NCBI RefSeq assembly: GCF_004116955.1
Contig: NZ_CP026362.1
Location: 3,172,501-3,236,500 of the forward strand
Direction of reading: 5' to 3'
Length of the DNA: 64,000 nucleotides
DNA from: Bacillus vallismortis
Lineage (GTDB): Bacteria > Bacillota > Bacilli > Bacillales > Bacillaceae
Each line of letters begins with the position of its first letter. The first letter of the stretch is position 1. The notes beneath the pieces are model-generated. The model saw only the letters and a program-made list of their open reading frames with translations, had not been told where the DNA came from and searched no databases. Positions 19,187 to 28,928 of the stretch are shown piece by piece. The translations under genes and the position numbers were made by a program.

Positions 19187-20656
19187 TCATTGTGACATTG
19201 TATCTTGGTAGTCTTTAAACTGGTCTGCAACAGCTTGTGACGGAGCCCGCGTCAATATACTGACGATATAGACAGATAATAGACTCGCAGCAAAACCAGG
19301 TATGATTTCATACAGAAAGTCCGAAAGACCGGCATTCGCCCAAATGATTACAGTTGCTGCTCCCACAATCATGCCGGCGAGTGCCCCCCATTTGGTCATT
19401 CGTTTCCAAAACAGACTGAGCAGCACAACCGGCCCGAATGATGCACCGAAGCCCGCCCACGCGTAGCTTACCAATCCAAGGATCGTATTATTTTTCTCCC
19501 AAGCAAGGAATAACGCGATGACAGAAATCACAAGCACAGCCAAACGGCCCAAAAACACCAGCTCTTTATCAGAAGCCGAGCGCCTGAACATCGACTTATA
19601 CAAATCTTCCACCAGAGAGCTTGATGTCACAAGCAGCTGGGAAGAAATTGTACTCATAATCGCGGCCAAAATCGCTGAAATGAGAAAGCCTGTGATAATC
19701 GGATGGAACAAGATATTCCCTAATTGAATAAAAATCGTCTCTGGGTCCTTCAGTGTCATGCCATTCTGATGGTAATAAGCGAGTCCGCCCAAACCGGTCA
19801 GCACAGCGCCGACTGCAGACAGCATCATCCATCCCATTCCGATCCTGCGCGCTCTTTTGATCTCTTTGACAGACGTTATCGCCATAAAGCGCACAATGAT
19901 ATGCGGCTGTCCAAAGTATCCCAAACCCCAGGCAAACAAAGAAATAATGCCAAGGACGCTTGTTCCTTTAAAAATATCAAACATATCTGGATCAACAGAC
20001 CGGATTTCAGTAACTGTTTCACTTGCTCCCCCCGTATGGAAAAACGTAACGATTGGAACAAGGATGAGTGCGGCAAACATAATGATCCCCTGAACAAAAT
20101 CCGTCCAGCTGACTGCCAAAAAGCCGCCAAATAAGGTATAAACCACAACAACACCAGTTACAACCCATAAGCCTGTATGATAATCCATCCCCAAAATACT
20201 GTTGAATAAAACGCCGCCGGATACCATTCCGGACGAAACATAAAATGTGAAGAAGACTAAAATCACAATCCCTGAAAACAGTCTCAGCAGCTTCGAATGG
20301 TCTCCGAAGCGATTCTCAAGAAACCCGGGAATTGTGATGGAGTTCCCCGCTTGTTCAGTATAGGTTCTCAGCCGCGGCGCAACATAGAGCCAGTTCGCCC
20401 ATGCTCCGAGGCAAAGTCCGAACACAATCCAAATCCCGCTCAGACCTGTTGAGAACATGGCACCCGGGAGCCCCATCAGCAGCCAGCCGCTCATATCGGC
20501 AGCGCCCGCACTGAGAGCGGTTACGGCCGGACCTAAAGAGCGTCCTCCAAGCATGTAATCCGTCAGATTCGACGTGCGCTTGTAAGCGAAGTAGCCGATC
20601 AGCATCATCCCCGCCATATAAATACAAATCGAAATAATCAGCTGTGTGTTTTCTAT
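19187..20656 (-). CDS. putP: PutP, sodium/proline symporter, probable AUA start
   Basis: A sodium:solute symporter that imports proline as carbon and nitrogen source; about 13 membrane segments with the family segment GGRSLGPAVTALSAGAADMSGWLLMGLPG near the N terminus. The only ATG (20617) lies in the middle of the first membrane helix and has no ribosome binding site. A perfect GGAGG at 20664-20668 lies 7 bp before an in-frame ATA codon (20654-20656) that adds 13 residues (ENTQLIISICIY) and restores TM1, aligning with other PutP proteins. I therefore place the start at the ATA; 489 residues. It follows putC in the putBCP operon. Confidence 0.85.
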   Translation of the reverse strand: MENTQLIISICIYMAGMMLIGYFAYKRTSNLTDYMLGGRSLGPAVTALSAGAADMSGWLLMGLPGAMFSTGLSGIWIVFGLCLGAWANWLYVAPRLRTYTEQAGNSITIPGFLENRFGDHSKLLRLFSGIVILVFFTFYVSSGMVSGGVLFNSILGMDYHTGLWVVTGVVVVYTLFGGFLAVSWTDFVQGIIMFAALILVPIVTFFHTGGASETVTEIRSVDPDMFDIFKGTSVLGIISLFAWGLGYFGQPHIIVRFMAITSVKEIKRARRIGMGWMMLSAVGAVLTGLGGLAYYHQNGMTLKDPETIFIQLGNILFHPIITGFLISAILAAIMSTISSQLLVTSSSLVEDLYKSMFRRSASDKELVFLGRLAVLVISVIALFLAWEKNNTILGLVSYAWAGFGASFGPVVLLSLFWKRMTKWGALAGMIVGAATVIIWANAGLSDFLYEIIPGFAASLLSVYIVSILTRAPSQAVADQFKDYQDTMSQ

Positions 20657-20732
20657 GGCACTTCCTCCTCTTTTTTATGGTATATGGATGAAATGGACAT
20701 CCCCGCAGGGAGGATGCCCATTTAGTCCCGCT

Positions 20733-22280
20733 TTAGAACATTTCACTGATTGTTTTAGCCTGCATGTGCAGTGCCAGGTAATCCGGACCGCCTGCTTTTG
20801 AATCCGTCCCGGACATTTTGAAGCCGCCAAACGGATGGTAGCCGACGATAGCGCCCGTACAGTTGCGGTTGAAGTACAGGTTTCCGACATGGAATTCCTG
20901 TTTCGCACGCTCGATGTACTTGCGGTTGTTTGTAATAACCGCGCCTGTCAAACCGTATTCAGTATTGTTTGCCACTTCTAAAGCTTCGTCAAAGTTTGAC
21001 ACTTTAGAAAATGCAACGACAGGCCCGAAAATTTCTTCCTGCATGAGTCTTGCTTTCGGATCAAGATCGGCGAAGATCGTCGGTTTGATGAAGTATCCTT
21101 TTGAATCGTCACCAGTGCCGCCGCTTACTAAACGCCCTTCCTGTTTTCCGATCTCAATATAGCTCATAATTTTATCATAAGAACCTTGGTCAATAACAGG
21201 TCCCATATAAACATCCGCGCTGTCAGGTTTTGCCGTAACTTTTGATTCCGTAATCTCAATGACACGCTTCAATACTTGATCATACACTTTTTCATGGACA
21301 ACTGCACGTGAACCTGCAGAACATTTTTGTCCCGCAAAGCCGAACGCTGACTGGAAGATCGATTGTGCGGCAAGTTCAACATCTGCATCTTCACAAACGA
21401 CAACTGTATCTTTTCCGCCCATTTCAGCAATCACACGTTTTAAGTGCTGCTGGCCCGGCTGGACTTTAGACGCACGTTCGAAAATTCTCGTGCCAACTTC
21501 TCTTGATCCCGTAAAAGTGATCAGGCTTGTTTTCGGATGGTCAACAAGGTAATCACCAACTTCCGCCCCGCTGCCAGGAACGAAGTTGACTACGCCTTTC
21601 GGCAATCCAGACTCTTCAAGCACCTCAACGAATTTCGCAGCAATGACAGGCGTAGCGCTCGCAGGTTTAAGAACAACGGTATTTCCAGTAACGATCGGCG
21701 CCACTGTTGTTCCCGCCATGATCGCAAACAAGAAGTTCCAAGGCGGAATGACAACTGTTACACCAGTCGGCGTGTATACATATTGGTTTTTCTCGCCTTC
21801 ACGGCTGTTGACCGGTTTGCCTTTTGCCAGTTCGATCATTTGGCGCGCATAATATTCCATGAAGTCGATCGCTTCAGCCGTATCAGCATCCGCCTCGTTC
21901 CATGGCTTCCCTGCTTCTTTGACAAGCAAAGCGGAGAATTCATGTTTTCTTCTGCGGACTTTGGCAGCAGCGCGGAACAGGACAGCCGCTCTTTCTTCCG
22001 GAGACGTGTATCTCCACTCTTCGAATGCTTTCGCGGCAGCTTCAATGGCTTGCTCTGCGTGCTCTTGAGAAGCTTTTGACACTCTGCCGACGACTTCTTC
22101 TTTATCAGCTGGGTTGATCGACACGATTTTCGCTTCTGTTTCGACTCTCTCGCCGTTAATGACAAGCGGATAGTCCTTTCCTAAATATTCGCTTACTGTC
22201 GCAAGCGCTTTTTTAAACGCTTCCACGTTGTTTTGATCTTGGAAATTTGTGAATGGTTCGTGTTTGTAAGGTGTTGTCAT
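20733..22280 (-). CDS. putC: PutC, L-glutamate gamma-semialdehyde (1-pyrroline-5-carboxylate) dehydrogenase
   Basis: A 515-residue NAD+-dependent aldehyde dehydrogenase (RocA type) that converts glutamate semialdehyde/P5C to glutamate, the second step of proline degradation. It shows the cofactor segment [10 protein letters not shown], the general base in EMGGKD and the nucleophile in GQKCSAGSR. The ATG at 22280 follows AAAGGAGAGG. It is 16 bp downstream of putB and 76 bp upstream of putP, so it is the middle gene of the putBCP operon. Confidence 0.96.
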   Translation of the reverse strand: MTTPYKHEPFTNFQDQNNVEAFKKALATVSEYLGKDYPLVINGERVETEAKIVSINPADKEEVVGRVSKASQEHAEQAIEAAAKAFEEWRYTSPEERAAVLFRAAAKVRRRKHEFSALLVKEAGKPWNEADADTAEAIDFMEYYARQMIELAKGKPVNSREGEKNQYVYTPTGVTVVIPPWNFLFAIMAGTTVAPIVTGNTVVLKPASATPVIAAKFVEVLEESGLPKGVVNFVPGSGAEVGDYLVDHPKTSLITFTGSREVGTRIFERASKVQPGQQHLKRVIAEMGGKDTVVVCEDADVELAAQSIFQSAFGFAGQKCSAGSRAVVHEKVYDQVLKRVIEITESKVTAKPDSADVYMGPVIDQGSYDKIMSYIEIGKQEGRLVSGGTGDDSKGYFIKPTIFADLDPKARLMQEEIFGPVVAFSKVSNFDEALEVANNTEYGLTGAVITNNRKYIERAKQEFHVGNLYFNRNCTGAIVGYHPFGGFKMSGTDSKAGGPDYLALHMQAKTISEMF

Positions 22281-22296
22281 GATAACCTCTCCTTTT

Positions 22297-23208
22297 TTAC
22301 TTCTTTGTCATTCCTTTAAAAGCAAATGCAATGTTTGACGGACGTTCTGCTAAGCGTCTCATAAAGTAGCCGTACCAATCTTCGCCGTATGGCAGGTAGA
22401 CTCTCATGTTATAACCTTCTTTTACGAGGTTGAGCTGGGTTTGCGACCGCATGCCGTACAGCATCTGAAATTCAAACTGGTCATTGGCGATGCCATTGTC
22501 TTTGGCTAGCTGCTTTGTATAATCGATCATTTTGTCGTCATGCGTGGCAATCGCTGTATAGTGACCGTTTAAGAGCTGCTTCCGGATGATTTTTTTGTAA
22601 TTTTCATCGACATCGCTTTTCTCCGGGAAAGCTACTTTTTCCGATTCTTTATAAGCTCCTTTTACAAGGCGAAGGAACGGTTGTAAAGAATCCAAATCGT
22701 CAATGTCACTTTCCGTTCGGTACAGATAGGCTTGCAGCACTGTACTCACATACTCGTATTTCTTTCTGAAATCCTTGAAAACATCAAGTGTTTTCTGGCA
22801 TCTGACCTCATCTTCCATATCAATGGTGACCATGATTTTATGCTTTTCGGCCGTCTGCAGGATTTTCGTCATATTTTCATAGACCAGATCCATATCTATA
22901 TCGAGACCTAAAGACGTCATTTTTAAAGAAACGTGTGAGTTTAGCTGTTGATCCGCAATCGTCGCAATGGTTTGGATGCACTCTTCCGTACGCTCCCGCG
23001 CGACCTCGGCGTTGTTCACAAATTCTCCTAAATGATCGACAGTAACTGACAAGCCTTGGCTGTTTAGCTGTCGAATGGTCGGGATTGAACTGTTAAAATC
23101 ATTCCCTCCGATAATTTTACCCGCTGCTACCCGGCTTCCCCAGTTCTTCGCCATTTTATTGAGAAAGCCGCTTTTGGATAAAAATAAGAAAAAATCTCTT
23201 GTGATCAC
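22297..23208 (-). CDS. putB: PutB, proline dehydrogenase
   Basis: A 303-residue FAD-dependent TIM-barrel proline dehydrogenase that oxidises proline to P5C at the membrane and passes electrons to the quinone pool. The C-terminal substrate region [10 protein letters not shown] and [17 protein letters not shown] are typical of the family, as is [10 protein letters not shown] earlier on. The start is GTG at 23208 (MITRDFF) preceded by GAGG at 6 bp; the longer frame starts without a site. It leads the putBCP operon; an extended inverted repeat at 23305-23337 upstream is a candidate PutR or CodY-type regulatory site. Confidence 0.95.
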   Translation of the reverse strand: MITRDFFLFLSKSGFLNKMAKNWGSRVAAGKIIGGNDFNSSIPTIRQLNSQGLSVTVDHLGEFVNNAEVARERTEECIQTIATIADQQLNSHVSLKMTSLGLDIDMDLVYENMTKILQTAEKHKIMVTIDMEDEVRCQKTLDVFKDFRKKYEYVSTVLQAYLYRTESDIDDLDSLQPFLRLVKGAYKESEKVAFPEKSDVDENYKKIIRKQLLNGHYTAIATHDDKMIDYTKQLAKDNGIANDQFEFQMLYGMRSQTQLNLVKEGYNMRVYLPYGEDWYGYFMRRLAERPSNIAFAFKGMTKK

Positions 23209-23304
23209 TTCCAACCTCAACACCCCGCAATCTAAGAAGTATTTGTATGAGTTTATTGTAAATGGACAAAACCGCCGTTCACAATATTCTCAAAATACAA
23301 AGAT

Positions 23305-23337
23305 TCTGATTATTTTTGTGGTTTTCTCACAATCAGA
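23305..23337. promoter_or_regulatory. Nested dyad upstream of putB (candidate PutR operator)
   Basis: An outer inverted repeat TCTGATT/AATCAGA (23305-23311, 23331-23337) encloses an inner TTGTG-N7-CACAA (23316-23332). It lies about 97 bp before the putB start and upstream of a candidate sigma-A promoter (TTGTGA at about 23275-23280, TACAAT at about 23251-23256), a position fit for an activator. Assignment to PutR is inference from position. Confidence 0.55.
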
Positions 23338-23395
23338 TAGTTAGAAAGTCGGGGAATCGTGTCGAATAAAGGGGAAAAGGAAGCGACAAAAAATA

Positions 23396-24178
23396 TCAGC
23401 TTCCTCCATCCTTCCACACTTCTTCAACCGTATTCAAAAGCAAACGATTCAGTTCAGGCGTCATATCCTTCTGTTCTGCTTTCATCGTTTTTGCCGCTTT
23501 CATGATTCTTTCGATTTCCGTTTCGATGAATAGATGAATGACATGGATTCGGGCTTCAAGATCCAGCTCTTCGCCTCTTCTTTTCCGTTCAAGCAAGGTT
23601 TCCATTTCCGCCTTCAGCTCAGAATCAGTAACAAGTTCATTCATCAACACAGTAAAATCCATTGGCGGAATGGTTCCGTGCTTTTCAATCCATTTGCAAG
23701 CCAATATAGGCCGAAGCACGTAGAAATACTTTTTGATTTTGACCTCTTGCCCTTGAAGGTAATCCTTGACGTTCCTTCTCGCCATATTGATATAGTGATA
23801 CACGCTTGCTTCGGGTTTAAACGCCTCCGTCCGCAGCTTTCTGAGCTGCTCTGCGGTTGTAAATGCTTCGTAATACACAATGTCTGAGGACAGCCATTCA
23901 AGGAGCGGCGGGTTTGATTTTTTGAAAAGGCGCAGCGTCTTTCTCAGCTCCCAGCCGCTGATATCCAGCAAATCGTGAATCGGTTCCTCAATGACATCCC
24001 GCTCCTGCTCAATTGAAAAATACCATTCCTTTTTGGGCACATAAATAAAGCGGACATCGTAGTCACTGTCCTGGGATGGGAATCCCCAAGCCCGGCTTCC
24101 TGATTCAACGGCATATACGATTTTGACGCCGTATGACTGTTCGATTCGTTTTAATTCATCAATGATCCTTTGTTTCAT
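23396..24178 (-). CDS. ycgL: YcgL, nucleotidyltransferase-superfamily protein
   Basis: A 260-residue protein of the YcgL/COG3541 predicted nucleotidyltransferase family. The catalytic core is near the N terminus: ESGSRAWGFPSQDSDYDVRFIYV gives the G-S and D-x-D metal-binding pattern (about residues 25-45). The remaining helical part is uncharacterised. The ATG at 24178 follows GGAGA; the longer frame has no site. It follows cah after a terminator. The substrate is unknown; relatives include phage proteins that modify nucleic acids. Confidence 0.85.
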   Translation of the reverse strand: MKQRIIDELKRIEQSYGVKIVYAVESGSRAWGFPSQDSDYDVRFIYVPKKEWYFSIEQERDVIEEPIHDLLDISGWELRKTLRLFKKSNPPLLEWLSSDIVYYEAFTTAEQLRKLRTEAFKPEASVYHYINMARRNVKDYLQGQEVKIKKYFYVLRPILACKWIEKHGTIPPMDFTVLMNELVTDSELKAEMETLLERKRRGEELDLEARIHVIHLFIETEIERIMKAAKTMKAEQKDMTPELNRLLLNTVEEVWKDGGS

Positions 24179-24220
24179 ATCTATTCGTCTCCAGTCTGGT
24201 TTCATTCCGGCAGTTTGCAG

Positions 24221-24248
24221 AAAAAAACCGCCTGTTGAAGTGCGGCGG
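24221..24248 (-). terminator. Terminator of cah
   Basis: Minus-strand hairpin CCGCC/GGCGG with an 11-nt loop followed by seven T residues, 14 bp after the cah stop codon. Confidence 0.85.
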
Positions 24249-24261
24249 CTTTTCACGTTTA

Positions 24262-25218
24262 TCAGCCTTTCAGATGATGCTTAAAGAAAGCTAGTTTTTC
24301 CGTTTGAAAGGCAGGGATATATTCATGCCCGAAGTAGCGATACACCTTCAGCTCTTTCTCTGTCTCCAAGTGATTGTACGCGGCAAACACGGTGGACGGC
24401 GGCGTGACCTTGTCAATCAGGCCGATCGACATCAGGACAGGCACCTTCACTCGGTCAGCAAGATTCATAATATCGAAATATGAAAGTGTCTTCATTGCCT
24501 GCTCTTCTGTTTCCGGGCTGCCATTTCTTCTGAAGAAGGAATTGATTTCAAGGTACGGCTGTTCAAGCGCCACATCAATGGCCCGTTCAAAGTTGCTTAA
24601 ATAAGGATAATCGGCTGCCGCGGCTTTCGGAATGTCTGACAGAGCTGCCGCGGCAATCGTTAAGCCGCCGCCTTGGCTTCCGCCTGTCACACCGATTCTT
24701 GTTTCGTCGACTTCCTCAAAACGGCTGATGACTTCAAGCGCGCGAACGGCGTCCAAATAAACGCCACGGTAATAGTATGTATCTTTATCAAGGATTCCTT
24801 TCGTCATCCAGCCTAAAGCGTGGCCATGCGGAGAAATACTCGTGTCTTCGCTGCCCTGCTGCCCGCGGACAAGCATGCCGAATGCGGCGTATCCGTGGAG
24901 CGCCCAGTTTACCATTTCATGAATTTCACCATCGTAGCTTGCGTTATAGCCGTGATATTTGACAATCGCCGGATGCGGTCCCTCCTTGTCAGGCACCGCG
25001 TACCATCCGGCAATGCGGGCGTTTCCGAAGCTTTTATACGTAAGGCGGTAGACCTTGACTCCATCAGCAGGATAATCAACCAGCTGTAAATCAGGTGCTG
25101 CTTGGACTTTTGCAAGTTCGTCCAAAGACGATTTCCAAAACTCAGAAAAATCTTTCGGCGCTGTTTTTTCAGGCTTATACGTTTGCAATTGGTCGAGCGG
25201 CATATCGAATAGTTGCAT
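24262..25218 (-). CDS. cah: Cah, cephalosporin-C deacetylase / acetyl xylan esterase (CE7)
   Basis: A 318-residue CE7 esterase that removes acetyl groups from xylo-oligosaccharides and cephalosporin C. The nucleophile S181 is in GGSQGGG, the acid is near D269 (GLIDKVTPPS) and the histidine near H298 (FGHEYIP). Residues RGQQGS form the other CE7 signature. There is no signal peptide, as in the known cytoplasmic hexamer. The ATG at 25218 follows AAGGGGGAT. It stands as a single gene between ycgK and a terminator. Confidence 0.96.
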   Translation of the reverse strand: MQLFDMPLDQLQTYKPEKTAPKDFSEFWKSSLDELAKVQAAPDLQLVDYPADGVKVYRLTYKSFGNARIAGWYAVPDKEGPHPAIVKYHGYNASYDGEIHEMVNWALHGYAAFGMLVRGQQGSEDTSISPHGHALGWMTKGILDKDTYYYRGVYLDAVRALEVISRFEEVDETRIGVTGGSQGGGLTIAAAALSDIPKAAAADYPYLSNFERAIDVALEQPYLEINSFFRRNGSPETEEQAMKTLSYFDIMNLADRVKVPVLMSIGLIDKVTPPSTVFAAYNHLETEKELKVYRYFGHEYIPAFQTEKLAFFKHHLKG

Positions 25219-25278
25219 TTCCGATTATCCCCCTTTGTTTTGTTAGATTTAGTTTGTATTCCTATAGTACCACGTTTT

Positions 25279-26253
25279 CTACATATTTTCATTCTTGTTT
25301 CCCAAACACTCTTCATCAAACGTTTGTTTAAAACTTTCCCGGCTCATTTCCATAAAAGCCTGAGCCGTCAGACTAACATATCGGCTCTTTAAATATATAA
25401 AGACAAGGGTTCGGGATGGCGCGGATTGGATGGATAAATAGATCACACCCGGGTCCTTATCCCTTCTGACCATATTCGGCGCCATTGTCACACCTAAGCC
25501 GTTGGCCACAAGAGATTGCGCGGTTTCAATATGGCTCGTCTTAAAGGCGGCATTCGGTTTAAAGCCGCTTTCCGCACAGAGATCGAGAACGGTCCTGCGA
25601 AATCCGAAGCCCTCTTTTAACAGAATAAACGGCACATCCCTGACCATTTCAAGGGGCACACACAGCTCCCGGTTCGCCTCTCCTTCCAGCGCTTTCTCAA
25701 TCAACGCGGTCATTTCCGGCGGCATCCACCTTTGTTTTTCCTTCGGCACCGCGAGAACAATCGGTTCCGTAAGCAAAGGTGTAATGGAGAGCCGTTCATC
25801 CTCGATCGGCAAGGACAAAACAGAAAGGTCAACCTCTCCCTTTGCCGTCATTTCCTCTAATGAAGCAGGGTCTTTTTCAACAAGCTGAACCTCAATATGA
25901 GGATAGCGCGCCAAAAATTGCCTCAGCAGAGGCGGAAAGAGATATCTCCCCGTGACAGCGGGAATCCCAATGGAAAGCTTGTGCCCGAGCCCCTGCGACC
26001 GCTCCTGCATCTCCCGGAGCAAGTCATCTCTGGAACGAATGATGTTCTCGGCTTTTTCAATGAAACGCCGGCCGTGGGGTGTCAGGGTAACAGCGCCGTG
26101 GGATCTGTGGAAAAGGGCAAGCCCAAGCTCAGCCTCAAGCTTTTTGATTTGCTGGCTGAGAGATGGCTGGGCGATATGAAGATGCTCCGCCGCCTTTGTA
26201 AAGCTTTGGCGCCGAGCGATTTCAGCTGCGTATTCCATCACTTTAATATCCAT
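25279..26253 (-). CDS. ycgK: YcgK, LysR-type regulator
   Basis: A 324-residue LysR-family regulator. The N-terminal winged helix (SFTKAAEHLHIAQPSLSQQIKKLE, about residues 17-40) is followed by a periplasmic-binding-protein-like effector domain. The ATG at 26253 lies 5 bp after GGAGG. It is divergent from ycgJ, and a perfect 15-bp palindrome (26264-26278) just before its ribosome binding site is a likely autoregulatory operator. The effector is unknown. Confidence 0.9.
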   Translation of the reverse strand: MDIKVMEYAAEIARRQSFTKAAEHLHIAQPSLSQQIKKLEAELGLALFHRSHGAVTLTPHGRRFIEKAENIIRSRDDLLREMQERSQGLGHKLSIGIPAVTGRYLFPPLLRQFLARYPHIEVQLVEKDPASLEEMTAKGEVDLSVLSLPIEDERLSITPLLTEPIVLAVPKEKQRWMPPEMTALIEKALEGEANRELCVPLEMVRDVPFILLKEGFGFRRTVLDLCAESGFKPNAAFKTSHIETAQSLVANGLGVTMAPNMVRRDKDPGVIYLSIQSAPSRTLVFIYLKSRYVSLTAQAFMEMSRESFKQTFDEECLGNKNENM

Positions 26254-26263
26254 TCCAGCCTCC

Positions 26264-26278
26264 ATAGGTTAAACCTAT
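26264..26278. promoter_or_regulatory. Perfect palindrome in the ycgK-ycgJ divergent region
   Basis: ATAGGTT-A-AACCTAT, a 7-1-7 perfect dyad of the T-N11-A LysR type, 11 bp upstream of ycgK. A good candidate for the YcgK binding site controlling ycgK itself and possibly ycgJ. Confidence 0.7.
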
Positions 26279-26370
26279 CGTCTCTATCATTTTTATATCT
26301 TGGACGAATCATAACAGAAATTGCTAACATAATCCATATCATCATTTACAAAAGAAGGGGCTGGTTTTAG

Positions 26371-27129
26371 ATGACAAATGAAACACCGTTTTCGAAAAAC
26401 GCCGAGATGTATCGGGATGAGAAGGTATTTGCCGAGGGGGAAGATTTGGGGCTGATGATGAAAACGGCGGAATGCCGGGCTGATGATCGGGTGCTGGATA
26501 TCGGAGCGGGAGCCGGCCATACGGCGCTGGCCTTTTCCCCATATGTACAGGAATGCGTCGGCATTGATGCGACGAAAGAGATGGTAGAGGTTGCGTCCTC
26601 CTTTGCGCAGGAAAAAGGAGCGGGAAACGTGCTCTTTCAGCAAGGAACGGCAGAATCGCTCCCCTTCCCTGACGAATCATTTGATATCATCACCTGTCGA
26701 TACGCGGCCCACCATTTTTCAGATATCCGTAAAGCCGTCAGCGAAGTTGCACGTGTGTTGAAAAAGGACGGACGTTTCCTCTTGGTCGATCATTACGCGC
26801 CTGAAGACCTCGTTCTTGATGAGTTTGTCAATCACCTGAACCGGCTCCGAGACCCTTCCCACGTGCGGGAAAGCTCATTATCAGAATGGCAGTCGATGTT
26901 CACCGCTCATCAGCTGGGCTATCAAGAAGTCCAAAAGTGGAATTTGCCGATTCAATACGAAAGCTGGATCCAGCGAGGCGGAACACCTGCCGACCGGGAA
27001 AAGCAAATCATCGCCCACCTGCATGACATATCAGACGATGTACGTGACATGTTCTGTATCAAATGGAATCAAAATGGGCACCCCGATTCCTTTTGCTTAA
27101 AAGCGATTTTCATTCAAGGCGTAAAATAA
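26371..27129 (+). CDS. ycgJ: YcgJ, class I SAM-dependent methyltransferase (UbiE-like)
   Basis: A 252-residue methyltransferase. Motif I is VLDIGAGAGHTALAF (about 45-59), followed by the acidic loop (VGIDATKEM), QGTAESLPFPDESFDIITCRYAAHHF and a late LLVDHYAPED strand, the usual UbiE/Coq5-like pattern. The ATG at 26371 follows AAAAGAAGGGG. It is divergent from the LysR gene ycgK. The methyl acceptor is unknown; small molecules are typical for this subgroup. Confidence 0.88.
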   Translation: MTNETPFSKNAEMYRDEKVFAEGEDLGLMMKTAECRADDRVLDIGAGAGHTALAFSPYVQECVGIDATKEMVEVASSFAQEKGAGNVLFQQGTAESLPFPDESFDIITCRYAAHHFSDIRKAVSEVARVLKKDGRFLLVDHYAPEDLVLDEFVNHLNRLRDPSHVRESSLSEWQSMFTAHQLGYQEVQKWNLPIQYESWIQRGGTPADREKQIIAHLHDISDDVRDMFCIKWNQNGHPDSFCLKAIFIQGVK

Positions 27130-27130
27130 T

Positions 27131-27158
27131 AAAAAAGCCGTGCGCTCCGCATGGCTTT
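27131..27158. terminator. Terminator ycgJ/aroK
   Basis: AAGCC-ATGCGGAGCGCA-like stem (27135-27157) with a run of six A on the left, giving a T tail for minus-strand aroK transcripts. It overlaps the aroK stop. Confidence 0.75.
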
Positions 27159-27718
27159 CACATTGGCTGATAAAGGTCCCAGCCGATTTTCAATGTCTCC
27201 GCAATATAATCGGCGACCTCTTCAGGAGAAAGGTTGTCTGTTGCGACTTTTGAATTGTGTTTGTCGTAAATGGCTTTTCTTTCGTTAAACAGCTGTTCCA
27301 TGTCATCCATTGAACGGTTATGCAGAACAGGGCGGCTCTCGATCAATAAGTCCGCTCGCTGCTTCCAGTTCTCCCATGACAGGTCTAGGTGAAGCACAAG
27401 ACAGTTTTCCAGACAGCACGTTCTGATTTCCTCTTGTTTAAAAGAACCGCCGCCCAGAGAGACGATTTTGAATCGTTTATGGTGGCAAATGTCTAAAATA
27501 TATTCCTTCTCCGTTTTCCGGAAAAAGTCTTCGCCCTTTTTCTCAAATATCTCAGGGATCGACATATTGAAATCTTTTTCAATCTCTTGGTCTATATCGA
27601 TAAAATCTCTATATAATTTTTTAGCGACCAATTGGCCGATTGTCGTTTTTCCTACACCCATGAATCCGATCAGGACGATATTTCTTTCTCTTACTGGGAT
27701 GGCTCGTTTTGCGTTCAT
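27158..27718 (-). CDS. aroK: Shikimate kinase
   Basis: A 186-residue shikimate kinase that phosphorylates shikimate in the chorismate pathway. The Walker A loop GFMGVGKTT (18-26), the substrate residues DIDQEIE and the SLGGGSF motif are present. The ATG at 27718 is preceded by AGGAGG at 12 bp. In 168, the gene (aroI/aroK) has tmrB between it and nadE; here only 259 bp separate aroK from nadE and no tmrB frame is seen. Confidence 0.94.
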   Translation of the reverse strand: MNAKRAIPVRERNIVLIGFMGVGKTTIGQLVAKKLYRDFIDIDQEIEKDFNMSIPEIFEKKGEDFFRKTEKEYILDICHHKRFKIVSLGGGSFKQEEIRTCCLENCLVLHLDLSWENWKQRADLLIESRPVLHNRSMDDMEQLFNERKAIYDKHNSKVATDNLSPEEVADYIAETLKIGWDLYQPM

Positions 27719-27977
27719 CTTCGGCGAAATCCTCCTAAGGAATGAAATTTTATATTCATTATATGCTCATTTTACGAATATTTATATAGATACCTGCTTG
27801 CCCGTCCTTTAAGCGCTTTTGCCTGAATGTCATTCATTGTACAACATTTTTAGAGATATTTTAATACTTTGACGCAAAAAAGCATTAAATCCTTTCAACT
27901 TCACAGCCTTTATTGTGTTTCTCCGAATGTATTATGCGCATGACAAAAGCCCGCTCCGAGAGCGGGCTTTCTTGGTT
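27719..27977. other. Gene-free gap aroK-nadE (tmrB missing)
   Basis: An AT-rich 259-bp spacer that holds the aroK promoter region and the nadE terminator (27945-27970). I see no reading frame resembling the tunicamycin-resistance gene tmrB that occupies this place in 168 by memory. No inverted or direct repeats mark a clean excision. Confidence 0.6.
27945..27970. terminator. Terminator of nadE
   Basis: AAAAGCCCGCT-CCGAG-AGCGGGCTTT, a fully paired 10-bp stem, on the minus strand followed by TTTTGTC, 7 bp after the nadE stop. Confidence 0.85.
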
Positions 27978-28796
27978 TTATTTCCACCAGTTATCAAACA
28001 TAGATGCCGGTACCTGGCGTTTATGTTCAGTCATGCTGTAGCGTTTTTCCAGCGCTTCTGACACTTTCGCTGATACTTCTTTTCCTTCAAGATAATCGTC
28101 AATCTCCTCGTAGGAAATGCCAAGCTCTGTTTCATCCGTCTGCTGCGGTTTTTCGTCGAGCAGATCGGCAGTTGGTTCTTTTAAGTATAGGCGCTCAGGT
28201 GCGCCCAGTTCTTTCAGCAGGCTTCTTCCCTGGCGCTTCGTCAAGCCGGTCAGCGGCAGGAGATCCGCTCCCCCGTCACCATACTTTGTAAAGAAACCTG
28301 TAACAGCCTCGGCCGCGTGGTCCGTGCCGATGACAAGAAGGCCTTCCTGCCCGCCGATCGCGTATTGAGCGATCATTCTTGTTCTCGCTTTTACGTTCCC
28401 TTTATTAAAGTCTGTCAGCTTATCGCCTGTCTCTTGCTGATATTGATCTGCAAAAGCGCTGACTGTTGATTGAATGTCAAATTTCCAGGATTTGTCCGGC
28501 TTGATGAATTTCAGAGCGAGCTGGGCATCGTCCTCATCCTGCTGTGTGCCGTGCGGAAGACGGACCGCGATAAATTGAGCGTCTCCGCCCTCTTCGCGAA
28601 TGCTTTCTACAGCAAGCTGGGCAAGGCGCCCCGCTAGAGTTGAATCCTGTCCGCCGCTAATTCCCAATACAAAGCCTTTAGCGCCAGTTTTCTTAATATA
28701 CCGTTTTAAAAAGTTGACTCGGTCCTCAATTTCTTGCTTTGGATCAATTGAAGGCTTCACATGTAATTCACGCATAATTGTTTCCTGCACACTCAT
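27978..28796 (-). CDS. nadE: NadE, ammonia-dependent NAD synthetase
   Basis: A 272-residue enzyme that converts deamido-NAD to NAD using ATP and ammonia. The PP-loop SGGQDS is at residues 47-52; the Mg/ATP segment [22 protein letters not shown] and C-terminal [10 protein letters not shown] are intact. There is no glutaminase domain. I chose ATG 28796, about 10 bp after AGGAGG; the ATG at 28805 is one base from that site. From memory, NadE is also a general stress (SigB) protein in B. subtilis. Confidence 0.95.
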   Translation of the reverse strand: MSVQETIMRELHVKPSIDPKQEIEDRVNFLKRYIKKTGAKGFVLGISGGQDSTLAGRLAQLAVESIREEGGDAQFIAVRLPHGTQQDEDDAQLALKFIKPDKSWKFDIQSTVSAFADQYQQETGDKLTDFNKGNVKARTRMIAQYAIGGQEGLLVIGTDHAAEAVTGFFTKYGDGGADLLPLTGLTKRQGRSLLKELGAPERLYLKEPTADLLDEKPQQTDETELGISYEEIDDYLEGKEVSAKVSEALEKRYSMTEHKRQVPASMFDNWWK

Positions 28797-28928
28797 CCTA
28801 CTCATTCCTCCTGTACAATCACTGATTCTTATTTGATCATTTCCCTAAATGAATGGAAATGAATCATGATCGTTATGTATCCCTATTAAATATAGCACAG
28901 GTTTTCATTTACAGTGAATTAAGAGAGA

